Origin: Bacteroidota bacterium
GTDB lineage: Bacteria; Bacteroidota; Ignavibacteria; Kapaibacteriales; UBA961
Reading direction: 5' to 3'
Assembly: GCA_018266765.1 (NCBI GenBank)
Contig: JAFDZU010000033.1
Span: forward strand, 1-39,732
Length of the DNA stretch: 39,732 bases
In this document: positions 1 to 9,290 of the stretch, in pieces
How the letters are laid out: each line of letters begins with the position of its first letter
How positions within the stretch are numbered: the first letter of the stretch is position 1
Notes under the pieces: model-generated
Seen by the model: the letters and a program-made list of their open reading frames with translations, nothing else
What the model was told of the DNA's origin: nothing
Database searches by the model: none
Translations under genes and position numbers: made by a program

Positions 1-1144
1 TTCCAGCTTGATTAACGCTTCTAACATAGATGGTACTCTCACCTTCAGGTACATTCCAATCTAATTCATTTTTGGTAAGTGATGTCCAATTACCATTATC
101 TATTTTAAATTCATAATGGCTAAACCATGGCATATTATTTTGAAGATTGAGGGTAAAATTTGGTTTTGCGGCAAACAAATACATATTTGCCAAATATTCA
201 TCATTATTATTTATTTTGAAATCACTTAATATTTGCTGGAGGTTTGGAGAAGACTCCTTGTAATTAAATATTACAAGTGTATGATTGAGAGCATAATATA
301 AATCTCGGGGATTTTGAGTGTAAACCATAGAACGAGCAGTAAGACCTTGACTAGTAAGAAACTGATCTTTTGAATCTAACGATAATGTAATTAAACTTAT
401 ATTATTATCTCTAAAATATGGTGTCAATAATTGTCCAAAATAGGGATCTAAAAATTTCCGGTATTCTGAAATTACTTGTTGTTTTTTTAGTCCATTTTTT
501 GTCATAAATAATTCAGAAACAATAAATTCTATTTGATTGAATTTACCTTGCTTACGTAGTAAATACATATCATAATAATTTAAATATTCGCCTTTATATT
601 TTGCATAAATACAAAATTGGGGGTCAATATATATCCACTTTTGTAAAGTGTTTGACCAAACTTCAGAAGCCGCATGCCCCATTCCGAGTGTTCCATAAGC
701 AATGTCTTTTGAATTCATCCCAATTAGCCGCGAAACATAACCAAGCGAAAGCAGTACATCTGATACAACTCTACCATACTCCAGACATCTAAATTCCGTT
801 CCATTGTTTGCCAACTTTAGAATATCTAAAGAACTAGCATCCGGTGGTGGCTCATTAAAACCATTATGTTTCCACTGAATACCGACCCATTCCATAACTT
901 TGAAGAATACTTCTGGGTCACTCAAATTGTTTGTAGATAGAGAAGCAGAGACATGTTTTTTTAAAGATACAAGAATGCTGTCTTGGAGGGTATTGGGAAT
1001 AGTTAAAGTGTGAAAACGGTCATCTAAACGTTCATTATTTGACTCTATAATAGTAATTTTTTTAAGTTTGTCTAATGGTGAAGAATTAGCTGTTATCGTT
1101 GGTATAATAAATAAATAAATAAACAGTAAAAATAACTTTGACAT
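1..1144 (-). CDS. Transglutaminase-like secreted protein (C-terminus cut by window edge)
   Basis: An open frame runs from an ATG at 1144 off the left edge of the window, giving 381 complete codons and no stop. The N-terminus is a hydrophobic signal peptide (about residues 1-19, rich in Leu/Phe/Ile, ending TITAN). The middle carries a transglutaminase-like (papain-fold) triad in the right order and spacing: Cys120 in the context TEFRCLEYGR, His157 in GMGHAASEVW and Asp174 in YIDPQ. This context fits bacterial transglutaminase-core proteins, which act as cysteine peptidases or peptide-modifying enzymes; the substrate cannot be read from sequence. The last visible ~60 residues look like a beta-rich module with Trp/Tyr-rich strands, perhaps Ig-like. 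The stretch is very AT-rich (a sampled 60 nt at 481-540 is about 20% G+C). The fold is fairly secure; the role is not known. Confidence 0.8.
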   Translation of the reverse strand, partial: MSKLFLLFIYLFIIPTITANSSPLDKLKKITIIESNNERLDDRFHTLTIPNTLQDSILVSLKKHVSASLSTNNLSDPEVFFKVMEWVGIQWKHNGFNEPPPDASSLDILKLANNGTEFRCLEYGRVVSDVLLSLGYVSRLIGMNSKDIAYGTLGMGHAASEVWSNTLQKWIYIDPQFCIYAKYKGEYLNYYDMYLLRKQGKFNQIEFIVSELFMTKNGLKKQQVISEYRKFLDPYFGQLLTPYFRDNNISLITLSLDSKDQFLTSQGLTARSMVYTQNPRDLYYALNHTLVIFNYKESSPNLQQILSDFKINNNDEYLANMYLFAAKPNFTLNLQNNMPWFSHYEFKIDNGNWTSLTKNELDWNVPEGESTIYVRSVNQAG

Positions 1145-1264
1145 AAAAAATAAAGTGAGTAGTTAATATGAATTAAATATTAATAAATATTTTTATATAT
1201 TACAATTTATAAATTTTAATTAAATATAATTAATTTATAGTAATAATCCTTTAAAATAATAAGC

Positions 1265-1289
1265 AAAAATACGGATATTATTCTCCGTA
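1265..1289 (-). terminator. Probable intrinsic terminator of the response-regulator gene
   Basis: A perfect 6-bp stem (TACGGA at 1270-1275 with TCCGTA at 1284-1289) closes an 8-nt loop. On the minus strand it is followed by a run of five T (plus-strand AAAAA at 1265-1269). It lies about 50 nt past the stop codon at 1341. A second 6-bp hairpin (GGACAA 1297-1302 with TTGTCC 1315-1320) sits between it and the gene. Confidence 0.5.
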
Positions 1290-1340
1290 AAAAATAGGAC
1301 AAATTTTGAATTTATTGTCCGTATAATTCCTACATGACAT

Positions 1341-2021
1341 TTAAATTAGATTATTTCGCACAGCATATTGCACTATTTCCGAATTATTTTTTAAATTCAT
1401 TTTTTCCAAAATTCTTGTACGATATGTACTTATTGTTTTCACACTTAAAATTAGTTCTTTGCCAATTTCACCTACTGTTTTTCCTGAAGCAATCATACTC
1501 ATGGTTTGAAATTCTCTGTCAGAAAGAAGTTCATGCGGCATCATTCCACCTTTTTGAAAAGTATCAGCAAGTACTTGTTTAGTTACCGAAGAACTAATGT
1601 ATTTTCTGCCTGATATGACTGTTCGGATTGCTTCACTAAATTGCTCTATTGATGATGGAGAAGACTTATATCCGGAGGCCCCTAATTTCATAACACGTGA
1701 AGCAAATTTATCATCATACCCTGTATTAATTACAAGGATAGGAATTTCTGCAAACTCTTCTCGGAGAGTTTGTATAATATCCAAGATTCCATTTCTTGCC
1801 CATACCATATCAATCATAATGAGGTCTATTTTGCCGGATTCCACATCATGAGCCGATTGTTTCTCCAAAATTTCGATAGATTCTTGTATGTTATCGGTAG
1901 TAATGACATCTACATCAATATCAGATATAAGTAGTAAATTAAGTGCCTTACGAACAACAGGTCGTCCATCTATCAACAAAATAGTCGGTATCCCCGATGG
2001 ATTAATTGAACTCTTTATCAC
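1341..2021 (-). CDS. NarL/LuxR-type response regulator with degenerate receiver
   Basis: The 226-residue protein has the two-domain layout of NarL/FixJ regulators. A receiver spans about residues 12-135, and a LuxR-type helix-turn-helix spans about 163-225 (LSDREFQTMSMIASG, then a VKTISTYRTRILEKM recognition region). It should bind DNA and control transcription in the cytoplasm. The phospho-acceptor Asp71 (LIMIDM) and the switch Thr100 are present. The acidic pair near the N-terminus reads Asp18-Gly19 instead of Asp-Asp/Glu. The usual Lys three residues after the GxxGY motif (GASGY, Tyr118) is Ser121, with a Lys at 119. Phosphorylation may therefore be altered or absent. No histidine kinase is adjacent, so it is an orphan here. 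Confidence 0.9.
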   Translation of the reverse strand: MIKSSINPSGIPTILLIDGRPVVRKALNLLLISDIDVDVITTDNIQESIEILEKQSAHDVESGKIDLIMIDMVWARNGILDIIQTLREEFAEIPILVINTGYDDKFASRVMKLGASGYKSSPSSIEQFSEAIRTVISGRKYISSSVTKQVLADTFQKGGMMPHELLSDREFQTMSMIASGKTVGEIGKELILSVKTISTYRTRILEKMNLKNNSEIVQYAVRNNLI

Positions 2022-2323
2022 AATGGAAGTATTCCTCTCAGTTTTTACCCGCTATCAATAAAATAGTCTTAATTCAACGGGCATAATAATATAAAATTGA
2101 TAGTTTAGTTACAGCTACACCGGAAGTGCACCCCTTTATTTTTAATCTCAAAAAATTAATGTTTCGAACATAAAAAATTATTTCAGAGTAGAAATCAACT
2201 TGATTCGAGAATTTGGAAGTGAATTTTAATGTAGTTGTGAAAGTGATAGCCACATTTATTATACCGTTTTTCAAATTCGATAAATAATTCTGACTTTATA
2301 ATTTTTGGTATAACTTATTACAA
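2022..2323. other. Intergenic stretch of about 300 nt with no gene seen
   Basis: This lies between the start of the response regulator and the end of the ABC exporter gene, both on the minus strand, and should hold the regulator's promoter. An open frame at 2074-2274 has no homology that I can recognise and an unlikely composition, so I do not call it. No clear hairpin or repeat was seen. Confidence 0.4.
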
Positions 2324-4156
2324 TTATCTTTCCTTATTCAAGACTGCACCTTCTCTCATATCAGTTTCAAATTGTAAGGCGCAGAGACGAGCATATTTGC
2401 TTTCAGGGTAAGCAATGAGTTCTTCGTGTGTGCCCGATTCAATTATTTCACCTTTGGAAAATACAAAAATGGTATCGCATCGTCGAACTGTAGAAAGCCG
2501 GTGTGCAATAATAATTGTTGTACGACTTTCCATAAGTCTTTCCATAGCTTCTTGTATTAAATGTTCTGATTCTGAATCGAGCGAACTCGTAGCTTCGTCC
2601 AAAATTAGTATAGGAGGGTTCCTGAGAATTGCTCGTGCAATTGCAATACGCTGACGTTGTCCCCCGGAAAGTTTTACACCACGTTCACCGACCAGAGTAT
2701 GGAGCTTTTCAGGAAATTTTCCTATAAATTCCGACGCATTGGCAAGTTCTGCCGCTTTCCACACTTCATCTTCTGTTGCTTGTAAATTTCCATAACGGAT
2801 ATTCTCTAAAATACTGCCACCAAATAGAACTATATCCTGCGGTACAACTCCGATATTTATCCGAACATCTGCGAGATTAAGTTTTGATGATGATATTCCG
2901 TCATAGAGAATATCTCCTGAATCCGGTTCGTAAAAACGTTGAATTAGTCCTGCCATCGTACTTTTACCGGCACCGCTTTCGCCCACGAACGCAACTCTCT
3001 TTCCTGCCCCAATTTCCAATGATACATTGTTGAGTGCAGGTATTTCCGGTCTGGAAGGATAACTAAATCTAATATTTTTCACAATAACCGAACGTAATTT
3101 TTGAGGAGAATCAAGTCCGCTTATTTGCTCAATTTTTTCACCTAAAATTTCTTGTATTCTCACAGCTGCACCCAATGCTTTTTGCATTTGTGAAAACAAC
3201 TCGGCAAAACTTCCCATCGCACCGCCTACAAACATTGCATACATCAGAAATGTAGCAAAATCACCGATGGTAATTTCTCCGCTTTGCACAAGTGTTCCGC
3301 CGTACCAAATTACCCCTGCAATTCCACCAAAAAATGCAAAGAGAATAAATGAAATAAATGCTGATCGCATTTTAGCTGTCTTGATTGCAAGCGCAATTGT
3401 ATTTTGAAGGGCGCTGTTATAACGCTTAGCTTCATATGATTCATTCGAGTACGACTTAACACTGGCAATCCCCTGTAACGTTTCTTCGACAATAGTAGCA
3501 GACTGTGCGAGTGCATCTTGTGTTTTAGTGCTGAACGTGCGAATTTTTCGTCCAAATAAAACTGCAATTGTTATTAGTATTGGCATTGCAAGTAATATTG
3601 GAGCGGCAAGATTCATACTTTTGCTCACTATAAAAGCCACACCTCCAATAAGAAATATAGATTGCCTGAGTAGTTCAAGAATTGCGAATGAAAATGTTTC
3701 TTGAATTTGAGTTAAATCTGATGAAAGTCGTGATGATAATTCTCCGACGCGTCGCTCTCCAAAAAACTTCATCGGCAAACGAATAAGATGCTCGAAAACG
3801 CGTGTACGAAGTGTGGCAATTACATTTTCGGTTATTGTAGCCAGTTGCATTGAAAACACATAACGGATCCCAAATTGAATGACAATTACTCCAAGCAAAG
3901 CACCGGCAATCATTCCGGGAGAAAATGCAGATTTTTCGGGATGGAGAACCGAATCTAGTATCATTCCCACAAGTCGCGGGAACAGCAGTCCGGCAGAAGC
4001 CGTAATCATCATTACTACTAATGCAATAATTGCTTTGTACTTGTATGGCTTGTAGAATGAAAGTAGGAATGAGAGCTGTTTTGTGGATTCTTCGCGTGAC
4101 AACTTAACTTTTGGTGTGTCGTTTCTGGATTTATTACGTCGGCTTTCTTGACTCAT
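2324..4156 (-). CDS. ABC exporter, fused membrane and ATPase domains (MsbA-like)
   Basis: This 610-residue half-transporter has the usual size of the ABCB/MsbA class. After a charged N-terminus of about 30 residues, an ABC_membrane domain with about six helices fills residues ~35-330. The ATPase domain follows: Walker A GESGAGKS (about residue 391), a Q-loop (VVPQDIVLF), the signature LSGGQRQRIAIARA (about 495), Walker B ILILDEATSSLDS (about 518) and an H-loop (IIIAHRLSTV). Such proteins dimerise in the inner membrane and export lipids, lipid A precursors, peptides or drugs at the cost of ATP. The substrate cannot be decided from sequence, so I give no symbol. It is divergent from the nuclease gene across a 230-nt gap that should contain both promoters. 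Confidence 0.93.
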   Translation of the reverse strand: MSQESRRNKSRNDTPKVKLSREESTKQLSFLLSFYKPYKYKAIIALVVMMITASAGLLFPRLVGMILDSVLHPEKSAFSPGMIAGALLGVIVIQFGIRYVFSMQLATITENVIATLRTRVFEHLIRLPMKFFGERRVGELSSRLSSDLTQIQETFSFAILELLRQSIFLIGGVAFIVSKSMNLAAPILLAMPILITIAVLFGRKIRTFSTKTQDALAQSATIVEETLQGIASVKSYSNESYEAKRYNSALQNTIALAIKTAKMRSAFISFILFAFFGGIAGVIWYGGTLVQSGEITIGDFATFLMYAMFVGGAMGSFAELFSQMQKALGAAVRIQEILGEKIEQISGLDSPQKLRSVIVKNIRFSYPSRPEIPALNNVSLEIGAGKRVAFVGESGAGKSTMAGLIQRFYEPDSGDILYDGISSSKLNLADVRINIGVVPQDIVLFGGSILENIRYGNLQATEDEVWKAAELANASEFIGKFPEKLHTLVGERGVKLSGGQRQRIAIARAILRNPPILILDEATSSLDSESEHLIQEAMERLMESRTTIIIAHRLSTVRRCDTIFVFSKGEIIESGTHEELIAYPESKYARLCALQFETDMREGAVLNKER

Positions 4157-4386
4157 TGCATTAATTGTTTTGTTGTGTTCAAATAGATTTGATCTGCTTA
4201 GACGAATTGAGAGAGTTGTGTATTTGACACTTGGAATTTTAACAATATTCTAAAGTATAATTTGAGGATGCATATAATAATTTTGCATGACTAATCCTGT
4301 TTTGTATGGACATTTGGAATAAAATCAATAATTTGGCAGAAATTCCTGATCAATTTCAATTTACATCATTCATAAGAAAGAATGTT

Positions 4387-5238
4387 ATGAAACTTTCTCC
4401 AGCATTTCTCGGCAAATTTTCAATATTAATTTTCTGTGCTATTATAATTATTATTCTTGCTTCATGTAGCGATAATTCTACTACTCCAACCCCTACACCA
4501 ATCCCGACTGAAGAAGTTACGGCACCAATTGGACGCTCTATTCATCTTGAATTAAATACACCGACCGATGCCGACAGTTCTGATGATTATCTTATAGTTC
4601 GTCCTCAATATGCACTTTCCTATAATAAAAATCGCAATGTTAACAATTGGGTTTCTTGGGAATTAAATAAAGATTGGTATGGCGATGCGAAGCGTTTTAC
4701 AGGTAATTTCATTACAGATACTTCCCTTCCTGCGTCGTTTTATCGAGTTAAGCATGCTGATTATACCAATTCCGGCTACGACCGTTCTCACCTTGTTGGA
4801 AGTGAAGAGCGCACACGTAATGATGAAGATAATAAATCTACGTTTTTGATGACAAATATTATTCCGCAACGTCCTGACCTCAATCAAGGTGTGTGGTACG
4901 ATATGGAAAAATGGTGTTTGCAAATGTGCAAAGATTCACTCAAAGAATTATTTGTTTGTGCAGGTGGCATTTACAAAAGCGGCAGTAAAATCAACCAATT
5001 AGTTTCTATTCCCGATAGTTGTTTCAAAATAGTTGTCGTACTCGAACCGGGACAAAAATTAGCCGATGTGAATCTTAATACTCGTATAGAAGCAGTCATT
5101 ATGCCAAATATAGACGGTATTCGCTCTGATAAATGGAGAAAATACAAACGAACCATAAATGATATTGAACTTGCAACAGGTTATAATTTCTTGAATTATG
5201 TCCGTAATGATATTCAAACTGTAATTGAAAGCAAATAG
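4387..5238 (+). CDS. DNA/RNA non-specific endonuclease (NUC1 family), lipoprotein
   Basis: The protein matches the NUC1 (Serratia nuclease) family of beta-beta-alpha-metal nucleases, which cut DNA and RNA without sequence preference. Numbered from an upstream ATG at 4306, the core reads YDRSHLVGSEERT with His162 (the DRGH-motif base). It is followed by TNIIPQRPDLNQGVW with the metal-binding Asn193 and Glu201 eight residues on, the same spacing as in Serratia nuclease. I prefer the ATG at 4387 (283 residues). It gives a short MK start, a hydrophobic stretch and a lipobox LASC with Cys27, whereas the 4306 start would put 27 extra polar residues before the signal. A Thr/Pro linker follows the lipobox. 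It is thus probably a periplasmic or surface lipoprotein, perhaps for nucleic-acid scavenging. Its stop overlaps the next gene's start by one base. Confidence 0.9.
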   Translation: MKLSPAFLGKFSILIFCAIIIIILASCSDNSTTPTPTPIPTEEVTAPIGRSIHLELNTPTDADSSDDYLIVRPQYALSYNKNRNVNNWVSWELNKDWYGDAKRFTGNFITDTSLPASFYRVKHADYTNSGYDRSHLVGSEERTRNDEDNKSTFLMTNIIPQRPDLNQGVWYDMEKWCLQMCKDSLKELFVCAGGIYKSGSKINQLVSIPDSCFKIVVVLEPGQKLADVNLNTRIEAVIMPNIDGIRSDKWRKYKRTINDIELATGYNFLNYVRNDIQTVIESK

Positions 5239-6224
5239 TGAAGCAATATGTAGAAGCAGTAAAACTCAATGATTTGTTTACATCGCGGAATGACTCGGAT
5301 GACAAGCGAATTGGCGATATTATTATACCTCTCACTGATTTTCAGGAGGAATTATCAGGTGCTATTGTCCTGGTAGGAGTTCCTCAAGATGAGGGAGTTC
5401 GACGCAACGGTGGACGTACAGGAGCATCGAAAGCTCCCGTTGCTATCCGCAAAACATTCTATAAACTTACACCATTTTACAATACTACTAATCAACGATT
5501 ATCAATTGAAAATTTGCGTATTTTTGACACAGGAAATATACGTACCGACGGAGTGGAATTAGAGGAAATTCACAAACGCCAACGGGAAGTTGTTAGAAAA
5601 TTATTACAATTAGGCGCACTACCAATTGTAATCGGAGGCGGGCACGATATTGCCTATCCCGATGGTGCGGCACTCGGAGATGGTGGTCAGCCGTTGGGAA
5701 TACTTAACTTTGACGCACATACTGACGTTCGTCCGTTAATTGACGGAAAATATGCACATTCAGGAAGCGGGTTTCGGCAACTTTTGGAGGACGATACACT
5801 TACTATTGGCAGATTTTGTGAATTTGGGATACAATCCTTTGCTGTTTCAGCCAAACATATAGAGTATATTACCAACTTGGGTAAATCAATTATTTTCTAT
5901 GATGAAATTCGGGAAACCGGAAATTTTGAACACTCTTTTCTTTCATCTCTTAATTATTGTTCAAATAGTGGAAGTAATGCTGTCTATGTATCGTTTGATA
6001 TAGATGCCGTTACCTCAGCTTTTGCTCCGGGAGTAAGTGCTCCGGCAGGAATTGGCTTCACAGCAGATGAACTATGCAAAGCCGCAGAACTTGCAGGTAA
6101 AGACTCCTCAGTGAAAATCATTGATATTGCTGAAGTGAACCCGATTTTCGATATTGACGGTCGTACGGCAAAACTTGCTGCTCTTGCCATAGCATATTTT
6201 ATAAGCGGAGTAGCACAACGCTAA
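5238..6224 (+). CDS. Ureohydrolase (arginase family), probably formimidoylglutamase (HutG-like)
   Basis: The 328-residue length and motifs are those of the arginase/agmatinase/formimidoylglutamase superfamily, dimanganese hydrolases that release urea or formamide. The metal ligands are all visible: His136 (IGGGHD), Asp159, His161 and Asp163 (NFDAHTD), and Asp254 and Asp256 (SFDIDAV). The residues after the metal site (AHSGSGFRQLL) look more like formimidoylglutamase (histidine degradation) than arginase or agmatinase, but this is a judgement by eye. No other hut genes are in the window. Translation would start at GTG 5238, one base into the preceding TAG stop, so the two genes are probably translationally coupled. 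Cytoplasmic. Confidence 0.85.
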   Translation: MKQYVEAVKLNDLFTSRNDSDDKRIGDIIIPLTDFQEELSGAIVLVGVPQDEGVRRNGGRTGASKAPVAIRKTFYKLTPFYNTTNQRLSIENLRIFDTGNIRTDGVELEEIHKRQREVVRKLLQLGALPIVIGGGHDIAYPDGAALGDGGQPLGILNFDAHTDVRPLIDGKYAHSGSGFRQLLEDDTLTIGRFCEFGIQSFAVSAKHIEYITNLGKSIIFYDEIRETGNFEHSFLSSLNYCSNSGSNAVYVSFDIDAVTSAFAPGVSAPAGIGFTADELCKAAELAGKDSSVKIIDIAEVNPIFDIDGRTAKLAALAIAYFISGVAQR

Positions 6225-6305
6225 AAGTATGTGTGCTAAACCATTATTTGAGAGAAAACCGATATTTTTGCATGCAAGCAGAGTATTAAACAAAAAATAT
6301 TATCT

Positions 6306-7322
6306 ATGAAATATTTTCTCCTTTTAGTTTATGCAGTATGTATGCCACTAGCGGCTTGGGGACAAATTTTTCCGGCATTCGGTGGAGAACGTACTGGAAT
6401 TTCGATTGCTGCGGCACTTAAAATTGGCGTTGGAGCACGAGCTTCGGGAATGGGAGAAACATTTGTAGCTATTGCTGATGATGCTTCGGCACTGTATTGG
6501 AATCCTGCCGGGATCACTCAATTTAAAAGCAATCAAGCACTTTTTGGATATACTCGATGGTTAGGCGGACTTACTCATCAATCAATGAATGCAGTCTATC
6601 ATTTAGATGAAAACAATGCACTTGGAGCAAGTATTGGATTGCTTGGAGTCGGTTCAATTCCCGTTACGACAGAATTTCAACCACGTGGGACAGGCGAAAC
6701 ATTTAGAATGCAAAATATTAATATAGGACTCACCTATTCTCGGCAATTCACTGAACAATTTAGTGCCGGAGTAACGCTTCATTATATCCATGAAGACCTT
6801 GGTAAAGCATCACTGAATGGTGTGTTATTCGATGCAGGAACATATTACCGCACAGGACTTGGCTCCTCCCGATTTGCGGTAGCAGTATCAAATTTTGGAG
6901 GAAAAATCAAACCTACAGGAACAGTTTCGACAATGGGTTCATTACCTGATTTTAATGGTGGTTCACAGTCGTCGTTTCAATCCTTTGATCCACCTATAAA
7001 TTTTAGGATTGGCTTTGCAATAGAGCCGATTCTGGAGGAAAATTATCGTCTTACGGTTGCTCTGCAATTAAATCATCCTAATGACAACTCAGAGAATTAC
7101 TGTTTAGGTAGTGAGTATTTCACAAAATTTCTGGGGAATTTTCCGGCAGAAGTTTCTGCTCGAGCGGGATGGAAAATCAACGCTGATGAAGAAACATTTT
7201 CACTCGGTGTCGGTGCTTTTTTGCCAATCAACGAACCGTTTGGCGTTTCAGTTGATTACGGCTATTCTCAATTTAAAACTCTGGGTGGTGTACAGCGACT
7301 AAGTTTCGGTTTACGCTTTTAA
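6306..7322 (+). CDS. PorV/PorQ-family outer-membrane protein
   Basis: The 338-residue protein has a signal peptide ending AAWGQ (about residue 20). It then carries the family hallmark: a GARASGMGETFVAIADD stretch followed by ALYWNPAGI, near residues 42-75. The rest alternates short amphipathic strands and ends in an aromatic Phe (SFGLRF), as in outer-membrane beta-barrels. PorV and its relatives are FadL-like barrels. In Bacteroidota PorV shuttles T9SS cargo to the attachment machinery, but the family has many copies per genome, so this copy need not be PorV itself. Two proteins in this window carry T9SS sorting domains, which fits. It is convergent with the next gene with only 15 nt between stops. 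Confidence 0.85.
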   Translation: MKYFLLLVYAVCMPLAAWGQIFPAFGGERTGISIAAALKIGVGARASGMGETFVAIADDASALYWNPAGITQFKSNQALFGYTRWLGGLTHQSMNAVYHLDENNALGASIGLLGVGSIPVTTEFQPRGTGETFRMQNINIGLTYSRQFTEQFSAGVTLHYIHEDLGKASLNGVLFDAGTYYRTGLGSSRFAVAVSNFGGKIKPTGTVSTMGSLPDFNGGSQSSFQSFDPPINFRIGFAIEPILEENYRLTVALQLNHPNDNSENYCLGSEYFTKFLGNFPAEVSARAGWKINADEETFSLGVGAFLPINEPFGVSVDYGYSQFKTLGGVQRLSFGLRF

Positions 7323-7337
7323 TATGATTGCATTCAA

Positions 7338-8114
7338 TTAATTTATCAAGCCAACACTGAGCGTCAGAAACAATCCGCCAAAGTCAGTAATAGGCAAATC
7401 TCGAATACTTTCTAAACCATTACCACCAAAAGGAATAAAATAATATCGGACATTTATTCCCATTAAACTTTTAGAACTGCTCCCTAAATTTGCTCCTACC
7501 CCAACAAACCCACCAAATCGCGTATAGCCGTTTGCATGCCCGAATGCAGAGAAAAACTCCCTATCATACGGCGTTGCAAGAATAAAAGTAGTTCCTATTC
7601 CTGCGTTGATATGAGGACGGAGAGATTCTGCTATTTTATCGGCAAACACACGATATTGTACTCCAATAGTGAGCGGAAAAATATACAACCGATTTATTTT
7701 ATTTGGCACATAAACCTGACCTGTATAAGGATTGTACTGTTCAAATTCATCACTGTTCCGAGCACCGGAAATGCCGAGATTTATAAATCCTGATGTAGTT
7801 TCAGAAAAAAATCGCTGATAAAATCCTCCTGCTCCGAATCCATTCGACGAAAATAATAGATCTAAACCCCATGCTTTACTATGAACTTTCGATTGTTGAA
7901 ATTCGGATAAAAGCGGTCTCGGAGATGTAAAGATAATTGTGGTGTCTTCATCAAACGGTCTGCCGGGGAGCGGTGCACCCGTAACCTGAGCTTTTACAAT
8001 TCCGTTGTAATTAATAAAAAAAAACAATAAAATGCCAATAGCTGATTTTAGATTCAGATTGAGACAAATTCTAATCAATGTTCTTATTCTATAAAAAAAT
8101 TTTGGATTTGTCAT
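7338..8114 (-). CDS. Putative outer-membrane beta-barrel protein, unknown function
   Basis: The 258-residue protein has a long basic N-terminus and a hydrophobic signal (about residues 24-42) ending IVKAQ. The mature part alternates Gly- and aromatic-rich strands (for example GFINLGISGA, GVQYRVF, GGFVGVGANLG and a terminal GLFLTLSVGLI). This is the look of a small 8- to 10-stranded outer-membrane barrel of the OmpW/OmpA-barrel kind. I recognise no specific family. The signal starts unusually far in, so the true start may be one of the later codons; none of them is clearly better. Confidence 0.65.
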   Translation of the reverse strand: MTNPKFFYRIRTLIRICLNLNLKSAIGILLFFFINYNGIVKAQVTGAPLPGRPFDEDTTIIFTSPRPLLSEFQQSKVHSKAWGLDLLFSSNGFGAGGFYQRFFSETTSGFINLGISGARNSDEFEQYNPYTGQVYVPNKINRLYIFPLTIGVQYRVFADKIAESLRPHINAGIGTTFILATPYDREFFSAFGHANGYTRFGGFVGVGANLGSSSKSLMGINVRYYFIPFGGNGLESIRDLPITDFGGLFLTLSVGLIN

Positions 8115-8423
8115 CGGACTATCTCTCCACTTGGTAAAATGAGAGGAAAAATTATTGAAAAATCAGTTAATTAATAATTATCAAGCAGTTGATTTTCATT
8201 CAAATATCCTAAAAAGAATCTTCTAATCAAAGCAGAAAGAATAATTTGACGAAAATATCTTCTATTCTAACGGCTTCGATTGTATTATAAACGTACTATG
8301 TTTGCTGTGCAACTTGGCTAAGAACGCGAAGTTTCATAAATTTGCATAGAATTTATGTAGAACTTTTTCAAAGTAGCCGGAAGTATTAAATTCTGCGTCT
8401 GTACTTTCTTTATAATTAAACCG
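8115..8423. other. Divergent intergenic region of about 310 nt
   Basis: This lies between the minus-strand barrel gene and the plus-strand Nif3-like gene, so it should carry promoters for both. It is AT-rich. I see no convincing RNA gene, repeat or strong hairpin. Confidence 0.4.
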
Positions 8424-9224
8424 ATGCGACTCGACCATCTTATAGAATTAATACATACGGCTCTGCCACCCGAAACCGCTATGAAAGGCGATAAGTTAGG
8501 GCTACAAGTTCAGAGTAGCAGAAGCGAAATATCATCAATAATGACCACCCTTGAAGTTACCGATGAAGTGATAACTGAAGCACAAAACAATGGATGTGAT
8601 TGTATTGTTACATTCCATCCACTTATTTTTTCGCCTCTTTTCTCACTTCAGGATAATGATCGTGTTGGACGTTTATGCAGTAAACTTATTCGGAGTGGAA
8701 TTGCGCTGATAGCAGTTCATACGAATTTTGATGCTTTTCCGAAAGGGACAAGTGCATTGCTTGCTTCTGAACTTGGCTTGAAAATTGACCATATTTTGCT
8801 ACCGGATGAACATATCCAAAACTGCGGAATCGGTGTGGTTGCAAGTAGTAGCAGTGCATTAGACTACGAAAGTTTACTTTCAAATATTCGGAGAGTATGC
8901 GGTTCTCCGGTGCGATATTCTAAAGGCAAAAATTTTGAAATCAAACAAATTGCAATCGTTGGAGGTAGCGGTTCGTCGTTTATAGATGAAGCAATAAATT
9001 CAGGTGCAGATTGTTTTATTACAGCTGATGTGAAGTACCATACATTCCATCGTGCTAAGGGTGAAATAATGCTAATAGATCCCGGACATTACGAAATGGA
9101 ACGTTTTGTACCACAAGGTCTTGCTTCATTATTAGAGGAAATTAGCACAGGGTATATTCATGGGAAACCTCCTCGAATCTTATGTGCAGAGTCAAATACA
9201 AATCCTATTCATTATTTTAATTAA
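8424..9224 (+). CDS. Nif3-like dinuclear metal centre protein
   Basis: The 266-residue protein matches the Nif3/YbgI family, toroidal hexamers that bind two metal ions per subunit; their biochemical role is still debated. Visible ligands are His65 (TFHPLIF), His99 and Asp103 (HTNFDA), and His222 and Glu226 (DPGHYEMERF). The first His of the usual HH pair is Phe64; eukaryotic NIF3L1 also lacks a His there (Tyr), so this is a tolerated variant. Other family marks are GDKLGLQV near residue 22 and ITADVKYHTFHRA near 199. It is followed after 66 nt by the zinc-ribbon gene and then rnpB, a neighbourhood also known from other bacterial phyla. Confidence 0.92.
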   Translation: MRLDHLIELIHTALPPETAMKGDKLGLQVQSSRSEISSIMTTLEVTDEVITEAQNNGCDCIVTFHPLIFSPLFSLQDNDRVGRLCSKLIRSGIALIAVHTNFDAFPKGTSALLASELGLKIDHILLPDEHIQNCGIGVVASSSSALDYESLLSNIRRVCGSPVRYSKGKNFEIKQIAIVGGSGSSFIDEAINSGADCFITADVKYHTFHRAKGEIMLIDPGHYEMERFVPQGLASLLEEISTGYIHGKPPRILCAESNTNPIHYFN

Positions 9225-9290
9225 TTTTGAATAATAAATTATTAAAAAAAATATAAAATCAAATTTTCAATCATCAATTATAGGTAAAGT

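Noticed and set aside
2074-2274. 66-codon minus-strand frame in the gap before the ABC exporter gene
   Set aside because: No ribosome site, no recognisable domain and unlikely composition in an AT-rich intergenic gap.
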